DNA of 64,000 bases from an uncultured Oscillospiraceae bacterium (GCA_944385445.1 CALWXF010000003.1:1-64000), one strand, 5' to 3'. Shown: positions 9,552 through 18,570, counted from the first letter of the stretch. Program-made: numbers and translations. Notes: generated by a model from the sequence alone, not told the origin.

Positions 9552-10052
9552 ATGAGCAAACGAAAAAAGCAGCAATATGTACAGACCGCCCCCAAGAAGC
9601 AGGGCGGCAGCTTTCTCTTCAACTTCATCCTGTTTCTGGGTTTCGTATTTGCCGTCAGCGCCGTTGGCATCTTCATCTCCGGCTATTCTAACTTCCAGAC
9701 CCAGTGGGATCAGACCGAGTGGACCGTTGCCACTGCCCAGGTGATGGAGGTCACCGACTCCCAGGTGAATGGTATCACTGTGTATGAGGCGGAGTACCAA
9801 TATGAGGCAGGAGACACCACCTACACCGGCACCGCTCAGCGCACCAGTGATGAGCTCAAGGCTGGGGACTCCCTGACCATCAAATACAATCCCGACAGTC
9901 CCGATGCCTCCACTGCCGATCTGACTGTGGACATGGCCTTTATCATTCAGGCCAGCATATCCGCCGTGCTGGCAGTGATCTTCCTCTACGGCCCCTCTCT
10001 CTACCAAAAGAAAAAGCAGGGCGGTCCCGTTCGCCGTCTTCCCCTGCGCTAA
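9552..10052 (+). CDS. DUF3592-like membrane protein
   Basis: A 166-residue protein with a basic N-terminus, one hydrophobic helix (about 22-43), an extracytoplasmic beta-rich domain (about 52-125) and a second helix (about 127-147) followed by a Lys/Arg-rich tail. The W-x-A-x-AxV...Y-x-A-x-Y-x-Y...G-x-x-Y pattern and the YNPDSPDAS stretch are characteristic of DUF3592, a family without a known biochemical role. The ATG has GGAG ten bases upstream. It is monocistronic, with a consensus promoter and a hairpin terminator shared with the opposing tepA-like gene. I infer a membrane-associated role only. The domain assignment is moderately sure; the function is unknown. Confidence 0.8.
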   Translation: MSKRKKQQYVQTAPKKQGGSFLFNFILFLGFVFAVSAVGIFISGYSNFQTQWDQTEWTVATAQVMEVTDSQVNGITVYEAEYQYEAGDTTYTGTAQRTSDELKAGDSLTIKYNPDSPDASTADLTVDMAFIIQASISAVLAVIFLYGPSLYQKKKQGGPVRRLPLR

Positions 10053-10054
10053 AT

Positions 10055-10090
10055 GAAAATCCCGCTCTGGATAACCAGAGCGGAATTTTC
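10055..10090. terminator. bidirectional terminator
   Basis: A 16-bp stem with one mismatch (10055-10070 with 10075-10090), loop ATAA, arms ending in A and T runs. It sits between two convergent genes and overlaps the last codon of the left-pointing one. Confidence 0.85.
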
Positions 10091-10781
10091 ATTTCTTTCG
10101 GTATTTCTTCATGCGCTTGCGCAGGCAGGCCATGGCGTCTGACAGCCCGCCCAGGTGGTCAATGAGCCCCAGCTCCACCGCCTGTTGGCCGTAAACGATG
10201 CTGCCCATGTCGGCGGCCATCTCCTGGGTATTGAGCATCAGCTTTTCCATCTGCTCCCGGGTGATGGAGCTGTTGTGGGTGACAAAGTCCAAAATCCGCT
10301 CCTGCACCCGCTGGAAGTAGTGGAAGGTCTGGCTGACCCCGATGACCATGCCGTTGAGGCGTACCGGGTGGATAGTCATGGCTCCGGAGGGCACGATGAA
10401 GGACTCCTTGGCGGACACCGCCAAGGGCACCCCGATGGAGTGTCCGCCCCCCAGCACCAGGGACACCGTGGGCTTGGACATTCCGGCGATCATCTCCGCA
10501 ATGGCCAGTCCCGCCTCGATATCGCCCCCCATGGTGTTGAGTAGGACGAGCAGCCCATCCACCTCGTCGCTCTCCTCCACTGCCGCAAGCAGAGGCAACA
10601 CATGCTCATACTTGGTGGTCTTGGCCCCCTCCGGTGCCTCCTGGTGACCTTCAATCTGGCCGATGATGGTGAGGGTCTGAATGGTCCCACACCCGGTTTT
10701 TACCGTGGAGCCCCCCAGCTCGGTGAGCTGCTGTTGTTCCTCTACAGGCTGTGTCCCCCCGCTGCTTCCCTCTTTTTTCAT
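10089..10781 (-). CDS. ClpP-like serine protease, TepA (YmfB) type
   Basis: A 230-residue cytoplasmic Clp-fold peptidase of the group named translocation-enhancing protein TepA in Bacillus. A candidate nucleophile lies in GGGHSIGVPLA, where ClpP has GxSMG, and the His in MTIHPVR matches the ClpP His position. The N-terminal 20 residues are Gln/Glu-rich and divergent. The ATG at 10781 is preceded by AAGGGGG; an upstream extension reads through a terminator-like hairpin and is unlikely. In Bacillus the tepA gene sits next to a SpoIIIE-type translocase gene; here ftsK lies about 7 kb away with the GH20 gene between. Substrate and partner ATPase cannot be inferred. Confidence 0.85.
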   Translation of the reverse strand: MKKEGSSGGTQPVEEQQQLTELGGSTVKTGCGTIQTLTIIGQIEGHQEAPEGAKTTKYEHVLPLLAAVEESDEVDGLLVLLNTMGGDIEAGLAIAEMIAGMSKPTVSLVLGGGHSIGVPLAVSAKESFIVPSGAMTIHPVRLNGMVIGVSQTFHYFQRVQERILDFVTHNSSITREQMEKLMLNTQEMAADMGSIVYGQQAVELGLIDHLGGLSDAMACLRKRMKKYRKK

Positions 10782-10786
10782 GCAAA

Positions 10787-10827
10787 AGCACCCCCTTCCC
10801 GGATAGTATTTCCAGGCAGGGGGTGCT
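10787..10827 (-). terminator. terminator-like hairpin overlapping the tepA ribosome-binding site
   Basis: A perfect 10-bp stem (10787-10796 with 10818-10827), extended inside by further pairs and followed by TTTT on the minus strand. It is 31 bp past the M18 peptidase stop. Its 3' arm contains the AAGGGGG that serves the tepA-like start codon, so it can end transcription or mask translation. Confidence 0.7.
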
Positions 10828-10857
10828 TCATACAGGCACAAGCCTTTTGGAATGCTT

Positions 10858-12261
10858 TTAGCCCTCGTAGATGGCCCGGCAGGCTGCGTAGGTCATGTAG
10901 CAGTCCAGCTTGGACACAGTCTCAAAGGGAGAGTGCATGGACAGCACGGGCACGCCGGCGTCCAGGGTGTCGATGTTGCGGTTGGCCATGTAGCAGGCCA
11001 CGGTGCCGCCGCCGCCCTGGTCGGTCTTGCCCAGCTCGGCCATCTGCCACAGCACGCCCCGGTCGTCCAGCAGGCGGCGCACATAGCCCACAGCCTCAGC
11101 GCCAGCGTCGGAACAGCCGCCCTTGCCACGGGCACCGGTGTACTTGCTCAGGCCCACGCCGTAGTTGACAAAGGCGGAGTTGTTGCGCTCATAGACCTCA
11201 GCAAAGTTGGGGTCGAAGGCGGCGGTGACGTCGGAGGACAGGCAGAAGGACTTCTCATAGCAGGCCCGCAGAGGCACGTTCTGGCTGTCGCACAGGTCCT
11301 CCACAAAGGTGTCAAAGAAGGCGGACTGCATGCCGGACACGCCCTCGGAGCCAATCTCCTCCTTGTCGGCCAGCACGCACACGGCAGTGCGGCAGGGGGT
11401 GCCCTCCAGGTCCAGCATGGCCTTCAGGCCGGCGTAGGCACACACACGGTCGTCGTGGCCGTAAGCGCCCAGCAGGGTGCGGTCAAAGCCGATGTCAGTG
11501 GCGTTGAAGGCGGGGACCGCCTCGATCTCGGCGGAGATGAAGTCGGCCTCGGTGATGCCGTACTTCTCGTTCAAAATCTGCATCACAGCCAGCTTCACCC
11601 GGCCGTCGCCCTCGTCGTCCTTCAGAGGGCGGCTGCCCACCACCAGGTTCAGGCTCTCGGCGGGAATGGCCTCGCCCAGGGGCTTCTTGGACTGGTCAGC
11701 GCCCAGGTGGGGCAGCAGGTCGTTGATGGTGAACTGGGGATCGCCGGGGTTACCGCCCACGGACACATTCACCACAGAGCCGTCCTTGAGCACCACCACG
11801 CCCCGCAGCTCCAGGGGGATGGTCACCCACTGGTACTTGCGGATGCCGCCATAGTAGTGGGTCTTGAGGAAGGCAATCTCGCTGTCCTCATAGAGGGGGG
11901 TGGGCTTCAGGTCCAGGCGGGGGGCGTCGATGTGGGCAGCCACGATGGACACGCCCTGATCCAGGGGAGCAGAGCCGATGACAGCCAGGTTGATGCCACG
12001 GCCCCGGTTGACCCGGTAGACCTTCATGCCGGGCTCCAGTTCCATGCCCCGCTCCAGGGGCACAAATCCGGCAGCCTCGATGAGCTCCACGGTGTAGTCC
12101 ACGCAGGTGCGCTCGGTCTTGCCGCGGTCCAGGTAGACCTTGTAGCCCTCGCAGTAGTCAAAAATGGCCTGCTCGGTGGCCTCGTCCACCTTATCCCAGC
12201 CGTTCTTCTTCTGGTTGAGCAGCTGCTCCCGGAGCAGCTTTCCCTTGTTGTTCTCTTCCAT
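10858..12261 (-). CDS. M18 family aminopeptidase
   Basis: Zinc-dependent aminopeptidase (467 residues) of the aspartyl/leucyl type that removes N-terminal residues from peptides in the cytoplasm. M18 metal-ligand stretches are visible: AAHIDAPRLDLKP, the Glu pair in DKEEIGSEG, the Asp in GHDDRVCAYAGL and a C-terminal His in MHSPFE. Length matches the family, which forms dodecameric tetrahedral particles. The ATG has GGAGGT seven bases upstream. It is the seventh gene of the ddl-murF-ABC-F-prfA operon, 20 bp after coaE, and ends at a hairpin terminator. Role in peptide turnover is inferred from the family; nothing shows a link to the cell-wall genes upstream. Confidence 0.92.
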   Translation of the reverse strand: MEENNKGKLLREQLLNQKKNGWDKVDEATEQAIFDYCEGYKVYLDRGKTERTCVDYTVELIEAAGFVPLERGMELEPGMKVYRVNRGRGINLAVIGSAPLDQGVSIVAAHIDAPRLDLKPTPLYEDSEIAFLKTHYYGGIRKYQWVTIPLELRGVVVLKDGSVVNVSVGGNPGDPQFTINDLLPHLGADQSKKPLGEAIPAESLNLVVGSRPLKDDEGDGRVKLAVMQILNEKYGITEADFISAEIEAVPAFNATDIGFDRTLLGAYGHDDRVCAYAGLKAMLDLEGTPCRTAVCVLADKEEIGSEGVSGMQSAFFDTFVEDLCDSQNVPLRACYEKSFCLSSDVTAAFDPNFAEVYERNNSAFVNYGVGLSKYTGARGKGGCSDAGAEAVGYVRRLLDDRGVLWQMAELGKTDQGGGGTVACYMANRNIDTLDAGVPVLSMHSPFETVSKLDCYMTYAACRAIYEG

Positions 12262-12281
12262 GGGTATGACCTCCTATATGT

Positions 12282-12887
12282 TTATCTGTGCAATATATGG
12301 GCAAACAACGCCGTGGCCTGCTTCTCCAGCTGCCCCGGGTCGTCTCCGTCGTTGTGTAAGGTGTACTGACAGCGGGTTTCAAAAAACTCCGCCGGCTTCT
12401 GGGCCTCCACCCGCTGACGGGCATAGACCTCGTCGATGCCGTCCCGGGCCATGATACGCCCGATCCGGGTCTCCGGCTGGGCCACCACCGCCACAGTGAT
12501 GTGGCAGATCTCCGCCACCCCGCTCTCAATGAGGGCAATGGCATCCACCACCGCCACCTGTTTCCCCTCCGCCTGGGCCTGGTCCAAGCGCCGCTGGATT
12601 TCCAGCTTGATGTAGCGGTGGGTGATGGCGTTCAAGTCCTCCAAGGCCCGGGGATCGCCAAATACCTTGGCCCCCAGCTGCTTGCGCAGCAGCACCCCCT
12701 GGTCATCGTAGATGTCCGGGCCGAACCGCTCTTGCAATTCCTGGCGCATGGGCTGGCTGGACACGGTGAGGTCATGGTAGATGGCGTCGGCATCCAGCAC
12801 CGCCGCCCCCATCCCCTCCAGCACATGGAGCACGGTGGTCTTTCCCGCTCCCGTGGGGCCGGTGAGGCCGATGATGGTGATGCTCAT
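12282..12887 (-). CDS. coaE: dephospho-CoA kinase
   Basis: Phosphorylates the 3'-hydroxyl of dephospho-CoA, the last step of coenzyme A synthesis. The 201-residue protein has a P-loop GPTGAGKTT at 10-18, the family DADAIYHDL stretch near 33 that binds the substrate ribose, and a lid region rich in Arg and Gln. Length is typical. Its ATG overlaps the stop of the HAD-Sua5 gene in an ATGA, so translation is probably coupled. It belongs to the long leftward operon that starts with ddl. Confidence 0.93.
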   Translation of the reverse strand: MSITIIGLTGPTGAGKTTVLHVLEGMGAAVLDADAIYHDLTVSSQPMRQELQERFGPDIYDDQGVLLRKQLGAKVFGDPRALEDLNAITHRYIKLEIQRRLDQAQAEGKQVAVVDAIALIESGVAEICHITVAVVAQPETRIGRIMARDGIDEVYARQRVEAQKPAEFFETRCQYTLHNDGDDPGQLEKQATALFAHILHR

Positions 12888-14161
12888 CCCTCCACCTCAC
12901 AGCCAAGGGCCTGCTCAATGGCCTCACGGCTCAGTCCGCCCTGGCGGAGGATGCGGAAGGGTTTTACCGTCAAGTCCACAATGGTGGACTCCACCCCCAC
13001 CGAACAGGGTCCGCCGTCCAGCACCGCCCCAATGCGCCCGTCCAGCTGCTCCAGCACCTGCTGTGCATTCTTGGGGCTGGGATGGCCGGAGATGTTGGCA
13101 GAAGGACAGGCCAACGGATGGCCTAAGGCCCGGATGACTCCCAGGGTGTCCGGGTGATCCGGGCAGCGCACCCCTTGGGTGGCGCCTCCGGCTGGAACGA
13201 TGGAGGGCAAGGTGCCCTTGCCCCACAAAATCATGGTCAGAGGCCCAGGCCAGAAGGCCTTGGCCAGGATATAGGCCTCGGGAGGAATGTCCCGGCATAC
13301 CCCTTCCACCATCTCCATGCCGTCCACCAGCACGTTGAGAGGCTTCTCCTCCGGGCGGCCCTTGGCCTCGTAGTTGGCCCGCACGGAAGCCTCAAGATAG
13401 GCATCCGAGGCCAGGCCGTACACCGTCTCGGTGGGCACCGCCACCAGTTGCCCCTGGGAGAGCAGCTTTGCCGCTGCCTCCACCTCATGGGGAGCCAGAG
13501 TCTGGGTCTCAGGACGGCCCAGCACCAGGGAGAGGAGCTGGCCGGGCCGCTCCACCAGGTGGTGGGCTCCCTCCTGTTCCAGCTCGGAGCGGCTGCGGAA
13601 GCCCCACAGCACCCCGCAGGTGTCCAGGCCGCCATTTTTTCCAGTGCGGATGTCCACATTGCTGTCCCCCACAAAGAGGGTGGTGTCCGGCTTTGCCCCC
13701 ATCTGCTCCATGAGGGCATAGAGCAAAGTGGGGTCGGGCTTGGTGGGCTGGTGGGGCAGAGCGCCCTGGATGTGGGTGAACACCCCGGGGTAGTACCGCT
13801 CCATCACTGCCCCGGCCAGGGAGTGGGCCTTATTGGTGAGCACGCCGATGCCCACCCCCGCCTGCTTTAAGGCGTCCAGCACCTGGGCCATCCCCCAGTA
13901 GGGGGCGGTGAGATCCTCTTTGTGGGCTCCGTAGTAGTCCATAAACTGGGCCAGAGCCTCCTCCAGCTCCAGCTGGGACGTGCCTTGGGGGGCAAACCGC
14001 TCCACCAGCTTGGGAATGCCGTTGCCCACCTTGGTCTTGTAGGCCTCCACGGTGTGGGTGGGCCATCCCCGCTGGGTACACACCCAGTTTCCGGCGTTGG
14101 CCAGGTCGTCAATGGTATTGAGGAGGGTTCCGTCTAAGTCAAACATCACATGGGTATACAT
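12884..14161 (-). CDS. fusion: HAD phosphatase (Gph-like) + Sua5/YrdC threonylcarbamoyl-AMP synthase
   Basis: One continuous 425-residue frame encodes two enzymes. Residues 1-215 are a HAD hydrolase of the phosphoglycolate phosphatase type: FDLDGTLLNT at 8-17, a cap region, a motif II threonine in VLTNK, and VGDSNVDIRTG. Residues about 222-425 are a YrdC/Sua5 domain with VPTETVYGLASDA, KGRPEEKPL and CPSANISG, the ATP, Thr and bicarbonate-binding signatures of the enzyme that starts t6A37 tRNA modification. There is no extra C-terminal Sua5 domain. The stop of prfA lies four bases upstream, and prfA-sua5 adjacency is also known in Bacillus, although prmC is absent here. The fusion suggests damage clearance coupled to t6A synthesis, but this is speculation. 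A weakly spaced AAGGAG precedes the start. Confidence 0.9.
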   Translation of the reverse strand: MYTHVMFDLDGTLLNTIDDLANAGNWVCTQRGWPTHTVEAYKTKVGNGIPKLVERFAPQGTSQLELEEALAQFMDYYGAHKEDLTAPYWGMAQVLDALKQAGVGIGVLTNKAHSLAGAVMERYYPGVFTHIQGALPHQPTKPDPTLLYALMEQMGAKPDTTLFVGDSNVDIRTGKNGGLDTCGVLWGFRSRSELEQEGAHHLVERPGQLLSLVLGRPETQTLAPHEVEAAAKLLSQGQLVAVPTETVYGLASDAYLEASVRANYEAKGRPEEKPLNVLVDGMEMVEGVCRDIPPEAYILAKAFWPGPLTMILWGKGTLPSIVPAGGATQGVRCPDHPDTLGVIRALGHPLACPSANISGHPSPKNAQQVLEQLDGRIGAVLDGGPCSVGVESTIVDLTVKPFRILRQGGLSREAIEQALGCEVEG

Positions 14162-14165
14162 TTCT

Positions 14166-15227
14166 CTAGCCCTCTCCTTGTTTCAGCCGCTGGGCCCGGT
14201 CGGCGGTGATGAGCCCGTCGATGATCTCGTCCAGATCTCCGTCCATGACAGCGTCCAATTTGTATATGGTCAGCCCGATGCGGTGCTCGGTGAGCCGCCC
14301 CTGGGGGAAGTTGTAGGTGCGGATGCGCTCGTTGCGCATGCCGGACCCCACCTGGCTGCGCCGCTGGTCTCCGTATTCCTCCGAAATGCGCTGCTGTTCC
14401 TGGTCGTAGAGCAGGGAGGCCAAAATGCGCATGGCCTTCTCCCGGTTTTGGAACTGGCTGCGCTCCTGCTGGCACTCCACCACCGTGCCCGTGGGCTTGT
14501 GGATGAGGCGCACCGCCGAAGAGGTCTTGTTCACATGCTGGCCGCCAGCCCCGGAGGCCCGGTAGACCTGCATTTCCACGTCGGCGGGATTGAGCTGCAC
14601 GTCCACCTGCTCCATCTCGGGGAGCACTGCCACAGTGGCGGTGGAGGTGTGTACTCTACCCCCGGACTCCGTCTCCGGCACCCGCTGCACCCGGTGCACG
14701 CCGCTTTCAAATTTCAGTCGGGAGTAGGCCCCGTCCCCGGAGATGGTCAGGGAGATGTCCTTGACGCCTCCCAGCTCGGTCTCGCTGACGCTGTTGACCT
14801 CCACCTTCCACCCCCGCTTCTCGGCGTACATGGTGTACATGCGGGTGAGGGAGTGGGCAAAGAGGGCGGACTCTTCTCCGCCCACTCCGGCTCGAATCTC
14901 CACGATCACGTTTTTGTCGTCGTTGGGGTCCCGGGGCAGCAGCAGCTCCCGGATGAGCTGCTCCAGCCGCTCCAGTTCTTCCTTTGCCTGGGCCATTTCC
15001 TCCTGGGCCAGGTCCTTAAAGTCGGGGTCGGAGAGCAATGCCTCTGCTCCCCGCAGGTCCTCCCCTGCCTTACACCAGCTGCGGTAGGCGGTGACCAGGG
15101 GTTCCAGCTCCCGCTGTTCTTTGTTGAGCCGGGACACCAGGTCCGGGTCTTCATAGGTCTCGTTGGCAGCCAGACGGGCCTCGATCTCCCCGTACCGCTG
15201 CTCAATGCCTCTGAGTTTGTCCGTCAT
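14166..15227 (-). CDS. prfA: peptide chain release factor 1
   Basis: Recognises UAA and UAG stop codons and triggers peptide release. The true start is the ATG at 15227 (AAGGGGTGAG upstream), giving 353 residues, the normal RF1 length; a longer open frame upstream runs antiparallel to coding logic and overlaps the ABC-F gene. The catalytic GGQ lies in GAGGQHVNKTSSAVR, and the RF1 anticodon-like region reads RVPETESGGRVHTS. The tripeptide is PET rather than the PAT/PVT of textbook RF1, a tolerated variation. It follows the ABC-F gene by 4 bp and is followed by the HAD-Sua5 fusion by 4 bp, inside one operon. No prmC methyltransferase gene is present beside it. Confidence 0.95.
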   Translation of the reverse strand: MTDKLRGIEQRYGEIEARLAANETYEDPDLVSRLNKEQRELEPLVTAYRSWCKAGEDLRGAEALLSDPDFKDLAQEEMAQAKEELERLEQLIRELLLPRDPNDDKNVIVEIRAGVGGEESALFAHSLTRMYTMYAEKRGWKVEVNSVSETELGGVKDISLTISGDGAYSRLKFESGVHRVQRVPETESGGRVHTSTATVAVLPEMEQVDVQLNPADVEMQVYRASGAGGQHVNKTSSAVRLIHKPTGTVVECQQERSQFQNREKAMRILASLLYDQEQQRISEEYGDQRRSQVGSGMRNERIRTYNFPQGRLTEHRIGLTIYKLDAVMDGDLDEIIDGLITADRAQRLKQGEG

Positions 15228-15231
15228 CTTC

Positions 15232-17139
15232 TCACCCCTTGGCCTCTTCCAGCTGGGCGGCCAGGGTCTCCCACTGGGTATACAGGCGGGCCAGCTCGTC
15301 CTCCAGGCGGCTGCGCTCCTCGTAGAGCTCCTGGGCCTTGAGGTAATCGCTGGCGGCGGCCTCCAGCTCCCCCGTGAGCTCGTCCAGGCGGATCTCCGCC
15401 TTTTCCACCGCCCGCTCGGCACTCCGCACCTGCTTTTCCAGCTCCTTGGTGCCGCCGGGGCGGCGGGGCTTATCCTCCGCCTTGGGCTTTTCCGGCTGTA
15501 CCTGAGCCTTGGCCACATTTTTCAGCTGGGCCTGCCGCTCCCGCCAAGCCCGGAACTCCCCGTAGGTGCCCCGGAAGTCCTGAATCTTGCCGTCCTCCAA
15601 CATCCACACCCGGGTGGCAAACTTCTCGATAAAATAGCGGTCGTGGGAGACAAAGAGCAGGTTGCCCCCGTACTCCGCCACTGCCTCCTCCATCCACTCC
15701 CTGGAGTCAATGTCCAGGTGGTTGGTGGGCTCGTCCAACACCAGGAGGTTGATTTTGCTGTCCATGAGCATGCACAGCCGCAGTCGGGACTGCTCCCCGC
15801 CGGACAGGGTGGACACGGACTTAAACACGTCGTCCCCCCGGAACCGGAAGGAGGCCAGACGGTCCCGGGCCTCCTGGGTGGTGCAGTTCTGGGCATAGAG
15901 CATGGTGTCCACCAGGTTGCGCTCCGGGTGATCGAAGTGGATGATCTGGGGCAGGTACCCCACCCGGATGGAGGGGCCCAGGTAAATGCTGCCCTGGTCC
16001 GGGGCCTCCTCCTCCATGAGGATTTTCAGGAAGGTGGACTTGCCGGTACCGTTGTCTCCCAACAGGGCAATGCGCTCGCCCCCCGCCACCTCCAGATTCA
16101 AATCCGAGAAGAGGGTGCGGTCCCCGAAGTGCTTGGACAGCCCGGTGACCACCATGGCCTCGTCCCCGTGGAACTCCCGCTCTCCAAACCGGGTGGTCAT
16201 CTTCTTCTCCCGGGTGGGCTTGGCGGTGGTGTTCATGCGCTCGATGCGCCGCTCCATGTTGATGGCCCGCTTGTACTGCTTGTCGTTGCCCTGGAAGGCC
16301 CACAGGCGCATCTGCTGGGCGGCCTGCTCCAGCTGGGCGATCTTGGCCTGCTCCTTCTCATACTGGCGCAGACGCTCCTGGTACCGCCGCTCCTTCTCCT
16401 CCACATAGAAGGTGTAGTTTCCGGAGTACAGCTCCGCTTTGCCGTCCTGGAGCTCCACCACCCGGCGCACCACCTTGTCCAAAAACCAGCGGTCGTGGGA
16501 GATGGCCAGGACAGTGCCGGGGAAGTGCTCCAGATACTCCTCCAGCCACTCGGTGGCGTTGAGGTCCAAGTGGTTGGTGGGCTCGTCCAACAGGAGGATA
16601 TCCGTATCCTCCAAAATGAGACGAGCCAGGTTGATGCGGGTCTTCTCGCCGCCGGACAGGGCGGAGAAGAGCCGCCCTCTCATATCCTGGTCAATGGCCA
16701 GACCGTTGCACACCTTGTTGAGCTGGGTCTTGGTGTGGTATCCGCCCCCCGCCTCAAAGGCGGCGGTGAGCTTGTCATAGCGCTCCATGACGCTCTGGGT
16801 GGGGTGGTCTCCCATCTTCATCCCCAGCTCGGCCAGCTCCTGTTCAATCTTGTGGAGGCGTTCAAAGGCGGTGTCCAGCACGTCCTCCACGGTGTACCCC
16901 TCGGGGTAGACGGGAATCTGGGAGATGAGGCCCACCCGCTTGCCGGGGGCGATGGTGACGGTGCCCTCATCCGCCTCCACCTCCCCGGTGATGATGCGGA
17001 AGATGGTGGTCTTGCCGGCGCCGTTGCGGCCCAGCAGCCCCACCCGCTCCCCGGTATCCACCTGGAGGGAAAACCCGTCCAGGATTTTTCTGCCCACTTC
17101 AAATTCTTTGACCAGGCCGGTCAACTGTATATCAATCAT
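15232..17139 (-). CDS. ABC-F family ATPase
   Basis: A 635-residue cytosolic ABC-F protein: two ABC domains on one chain and no membrane segments. Walker A sites read GRNGAGKTT and GDNGTGKST; signatures are LSGGEKTR and LSGGEQSR; both have LDEPTNHLD. A charged inter-domain linker (about 235-300) and a C-terminal coiled coil (about 540-635) resemble Uup/YdiF-type members. ABC-F proteins act on the ribosomal E site, in translation control or antibiotic protection. The ATG at 17139 with GAGGAG is preferred over a GTG six codons upstream. Position between murF and prfA fits a housekeeping translation role more than resistance, but this is inference. Confidence 0.92.
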   Translation of the reverse strand: MIDIQLTGLVKEFEVGRKILDGFSLQVDTGERVGLLGRNGAGKTTIFRIITGEVEADEGTVTIAPGKRVGLISQIPVYPEGYTVEDVLDTAFERLHKIEQELAELGMKMGDHPTQSVMERYDKLTAAFEAGGGYHTKTQLNKVCNGLAIDQDMRGRLFSALSGGEKTRINLARLILEDTDILLLDEPTNHLDLNATEWLEEYLEHFPGTVLAISHDRWFLDKVVRRVVELQDGKAELYSGNYTFYVEEKERRYQERLRQYEKEQAKIAQLEQAAQQMRLWAFQGNDKQYKRAINMERRIERMNTTAKPTREKKMTTRFGEREFHGDEAMVVTGLSKHFGDRTLFSDLNLEVAGGERIALLGDNGTGKSTFLKILMEEEAPDQGSIYLGPSIRVGYLPQIIHFDHPERNLVDTMLYAQNCTTQEARDRLASFRFRGDDVFKSVSTLSGGEQSRLRLCMLMDSKINLLVLDEPTNHLDIDSREWMEEAVAEYGGNLLFVSHDRYFIEKFATRVWMLEDGKIQDFRGTYGEFRAWRERQAQLKNVAKAQVQPEKPKAEDKPRRPGGTKELEKQVRSAERAVEKAEIRLDELTGELEAAASDYLKAQELYEERSRLEDELARLYTQWETLAAQLEEAKG

Positions 17140-17175
17140 TCCGTTCTCCTCGTCCACCGGCCTCTAACCCAGTTG

Positions 17176-18570
17176 TTACTTCTGGGTCTGGGCCGTCAGA
17201 TAGTCTACAATCTTCTCAAACGCCATGGACCGGGAGGCCTTGACCAGAATGGTCACACCCGCCCGAATTTCCCGGCTCAGCGCCTCCTTGGCTTCCTCCA
17301 GGTCGTGGAAATAGGAGACCTGTTCCTGGCTCATGCCCGCCTGGACCGCTCCCTGGGCCATATACTTGGCCAGGTCGCCAATGGCGATGAGCCGCTCCAC
17401 CCCTGCCTGGGCGAAGTAGCCGCCCACCGCCTGGTGGAACATGGCGCTATTGGCGCCCAGCTCCTTCATATCCCCCACCACGGCCACACGGCGGCGATCC
17501 TTGGCGTCGCCCAGCACGGCGGCAGCCGCCCGCATGGACTGGGGGTTGGCGTTATAGGCGTCGTTCAAAATCACCACGTCCCCGGGACAGGTGACCACGT
17601 TCATGCGCATCTTAGTGGGGAGAAAAGCCCGGATACCCCGGGTGATCTCGTCGGCCTCCATGCCGAACAACTCGCCCACCGCCGTGGCCATGAGGGTGGG
17701 ATAGATCATGTGGGTGCCCAGGGCGGGGATATCCGCCTGGAACTTGCTGCGGGGGGTCTTCACCTGGCAGGAGATGTGGCTGGCCCCGTCGCTGTCGATG
17801 TCAAAGGCGGTGTAGTCCAGCCCCTCCCCGCTGCCCACCATGTAGGTGGTCTGGGGCAGCTTCCCCCGGAGGGTGGATAGCATGGGGTCGTCCCCGTTGA
17901 GAATCGCGGTGCCATCCGCCTTAAGATGGTTGAAGATTTCACACTTGGCGGCAAAGATGGCCTCCCGGCTGCCCAGATTCTCAATATGGGAGTCCCCCAC
18001 ATTGGTGATGAGAGCCACGTCCGGCTCCACCAGCTCGCTGAGGTAGTCGATCTCCCCGGCGTGGTCCATGCCCATCTCCAGCACACAGATCTGGTGGGTG
18101 TGGTCCAGGCGCAGCAGGGTGAGGGGCAGGCCGATGTCATTGTTAAAGTTGCCCTCGGTTTTCAGCACCTTGTACTTGGCCCCCAGCACCGCCGCCACCA
18201 TGTCCTTGGTGGTGGTCTTGCCCACCGAGCCGGTCACCGCCACAAAGGGGATATGGAACATCTCCTTATAGTACCGGGCCAGATCCCGCAGGGCCCGCTG
18301 GGTGGAGCGCACCTTGATGTAAAATTTCCCGGGCAGGTAGCTCTCCCGCTCCCGGGCGGTGATGCAGCCCACCGCCCCCTGCTCCAGGGCGCTGTTGATA
18401 AAAGAGTGGCCGTCAAACCGCTCCCCCTCCAAGGGGAGGAACAGGCAGCCCTGGGGGACACTGCGGCTGTCGGTACACACCTCGGTGACCGTCTGATTCA
18501 GGTCGGCCTCCCCGCCAATGAGGGTGCCGCCCACTGCCTGGAGCAGCTGCGCCAATGTCAAAGCTTCCAT
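17176..18570 (-). CDS. murF: UDP-N-acetylmuramoyl-tripeptide--D-alanyl-D-alanine ligase
   Basis: Adds the D-Ala-D-Ala dipeptide to UDP-MurNAc-tripeptide in the cytoplasm. The 464-residue protein has the Mur ligase layout: an N-terminal UDP-binding domain (1-85), a central ATPase domain with GSVGKTTTKDM near 113, and a C-terminal Rossmann-like domain starting near 320 with NDAYNANPQSMRAA. GGAG lies eight bases before the ATG. It directly follows ddl (23 bp), which makes its dipeptide substrate, so the pairing is functional. Confidence 0.95.
   Translation of the reverse strand: MEALTLAQLLQAVGGTLIGGEADLNQTVTEVCTDSRSVPQGCLFLPLEGERFDGHSFINSALEQGAVGCITARERESYLPGKFYIKVRSTQRALRDLARYYKEMFHIPFVAVTGSVGKTTTKDMVAAVLGAKYKVLKTEGNFNNDIGLPLTLLRLDHTHQICVLEMGMDHAGEIDYLSELVEPDVALITNVGDSHIENLGSREAIFAAKCEIFNHLKADGTAILNGDDPMLSTLRGKLPQTTYMVGSGEGLDYTAFDIDSDGASHISCQVKTPRSKFQADIPALGTHMIYPTLMATAVGELFGMEADEITRGIRAFLPTKMRMNVVTCPGDVVILNDAYNANPQSMRAAAAVLGDAKDRRRVAVVGDMKELGANSAMFHQAVGGYFAQAGVERLIAIGDLAKYMAQGAVQAGMSQEQVSYFHDLEEAKEALSREIRAGVTILVKASRSMAFEKIVDYLTAQTQK

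Noticed and set aside
10852-12369. 505-codon plus-strand frame over the M18 gene
   Set aside because: Antisense to a clear M18 peptidase with motifs; no ribosome-binding site.
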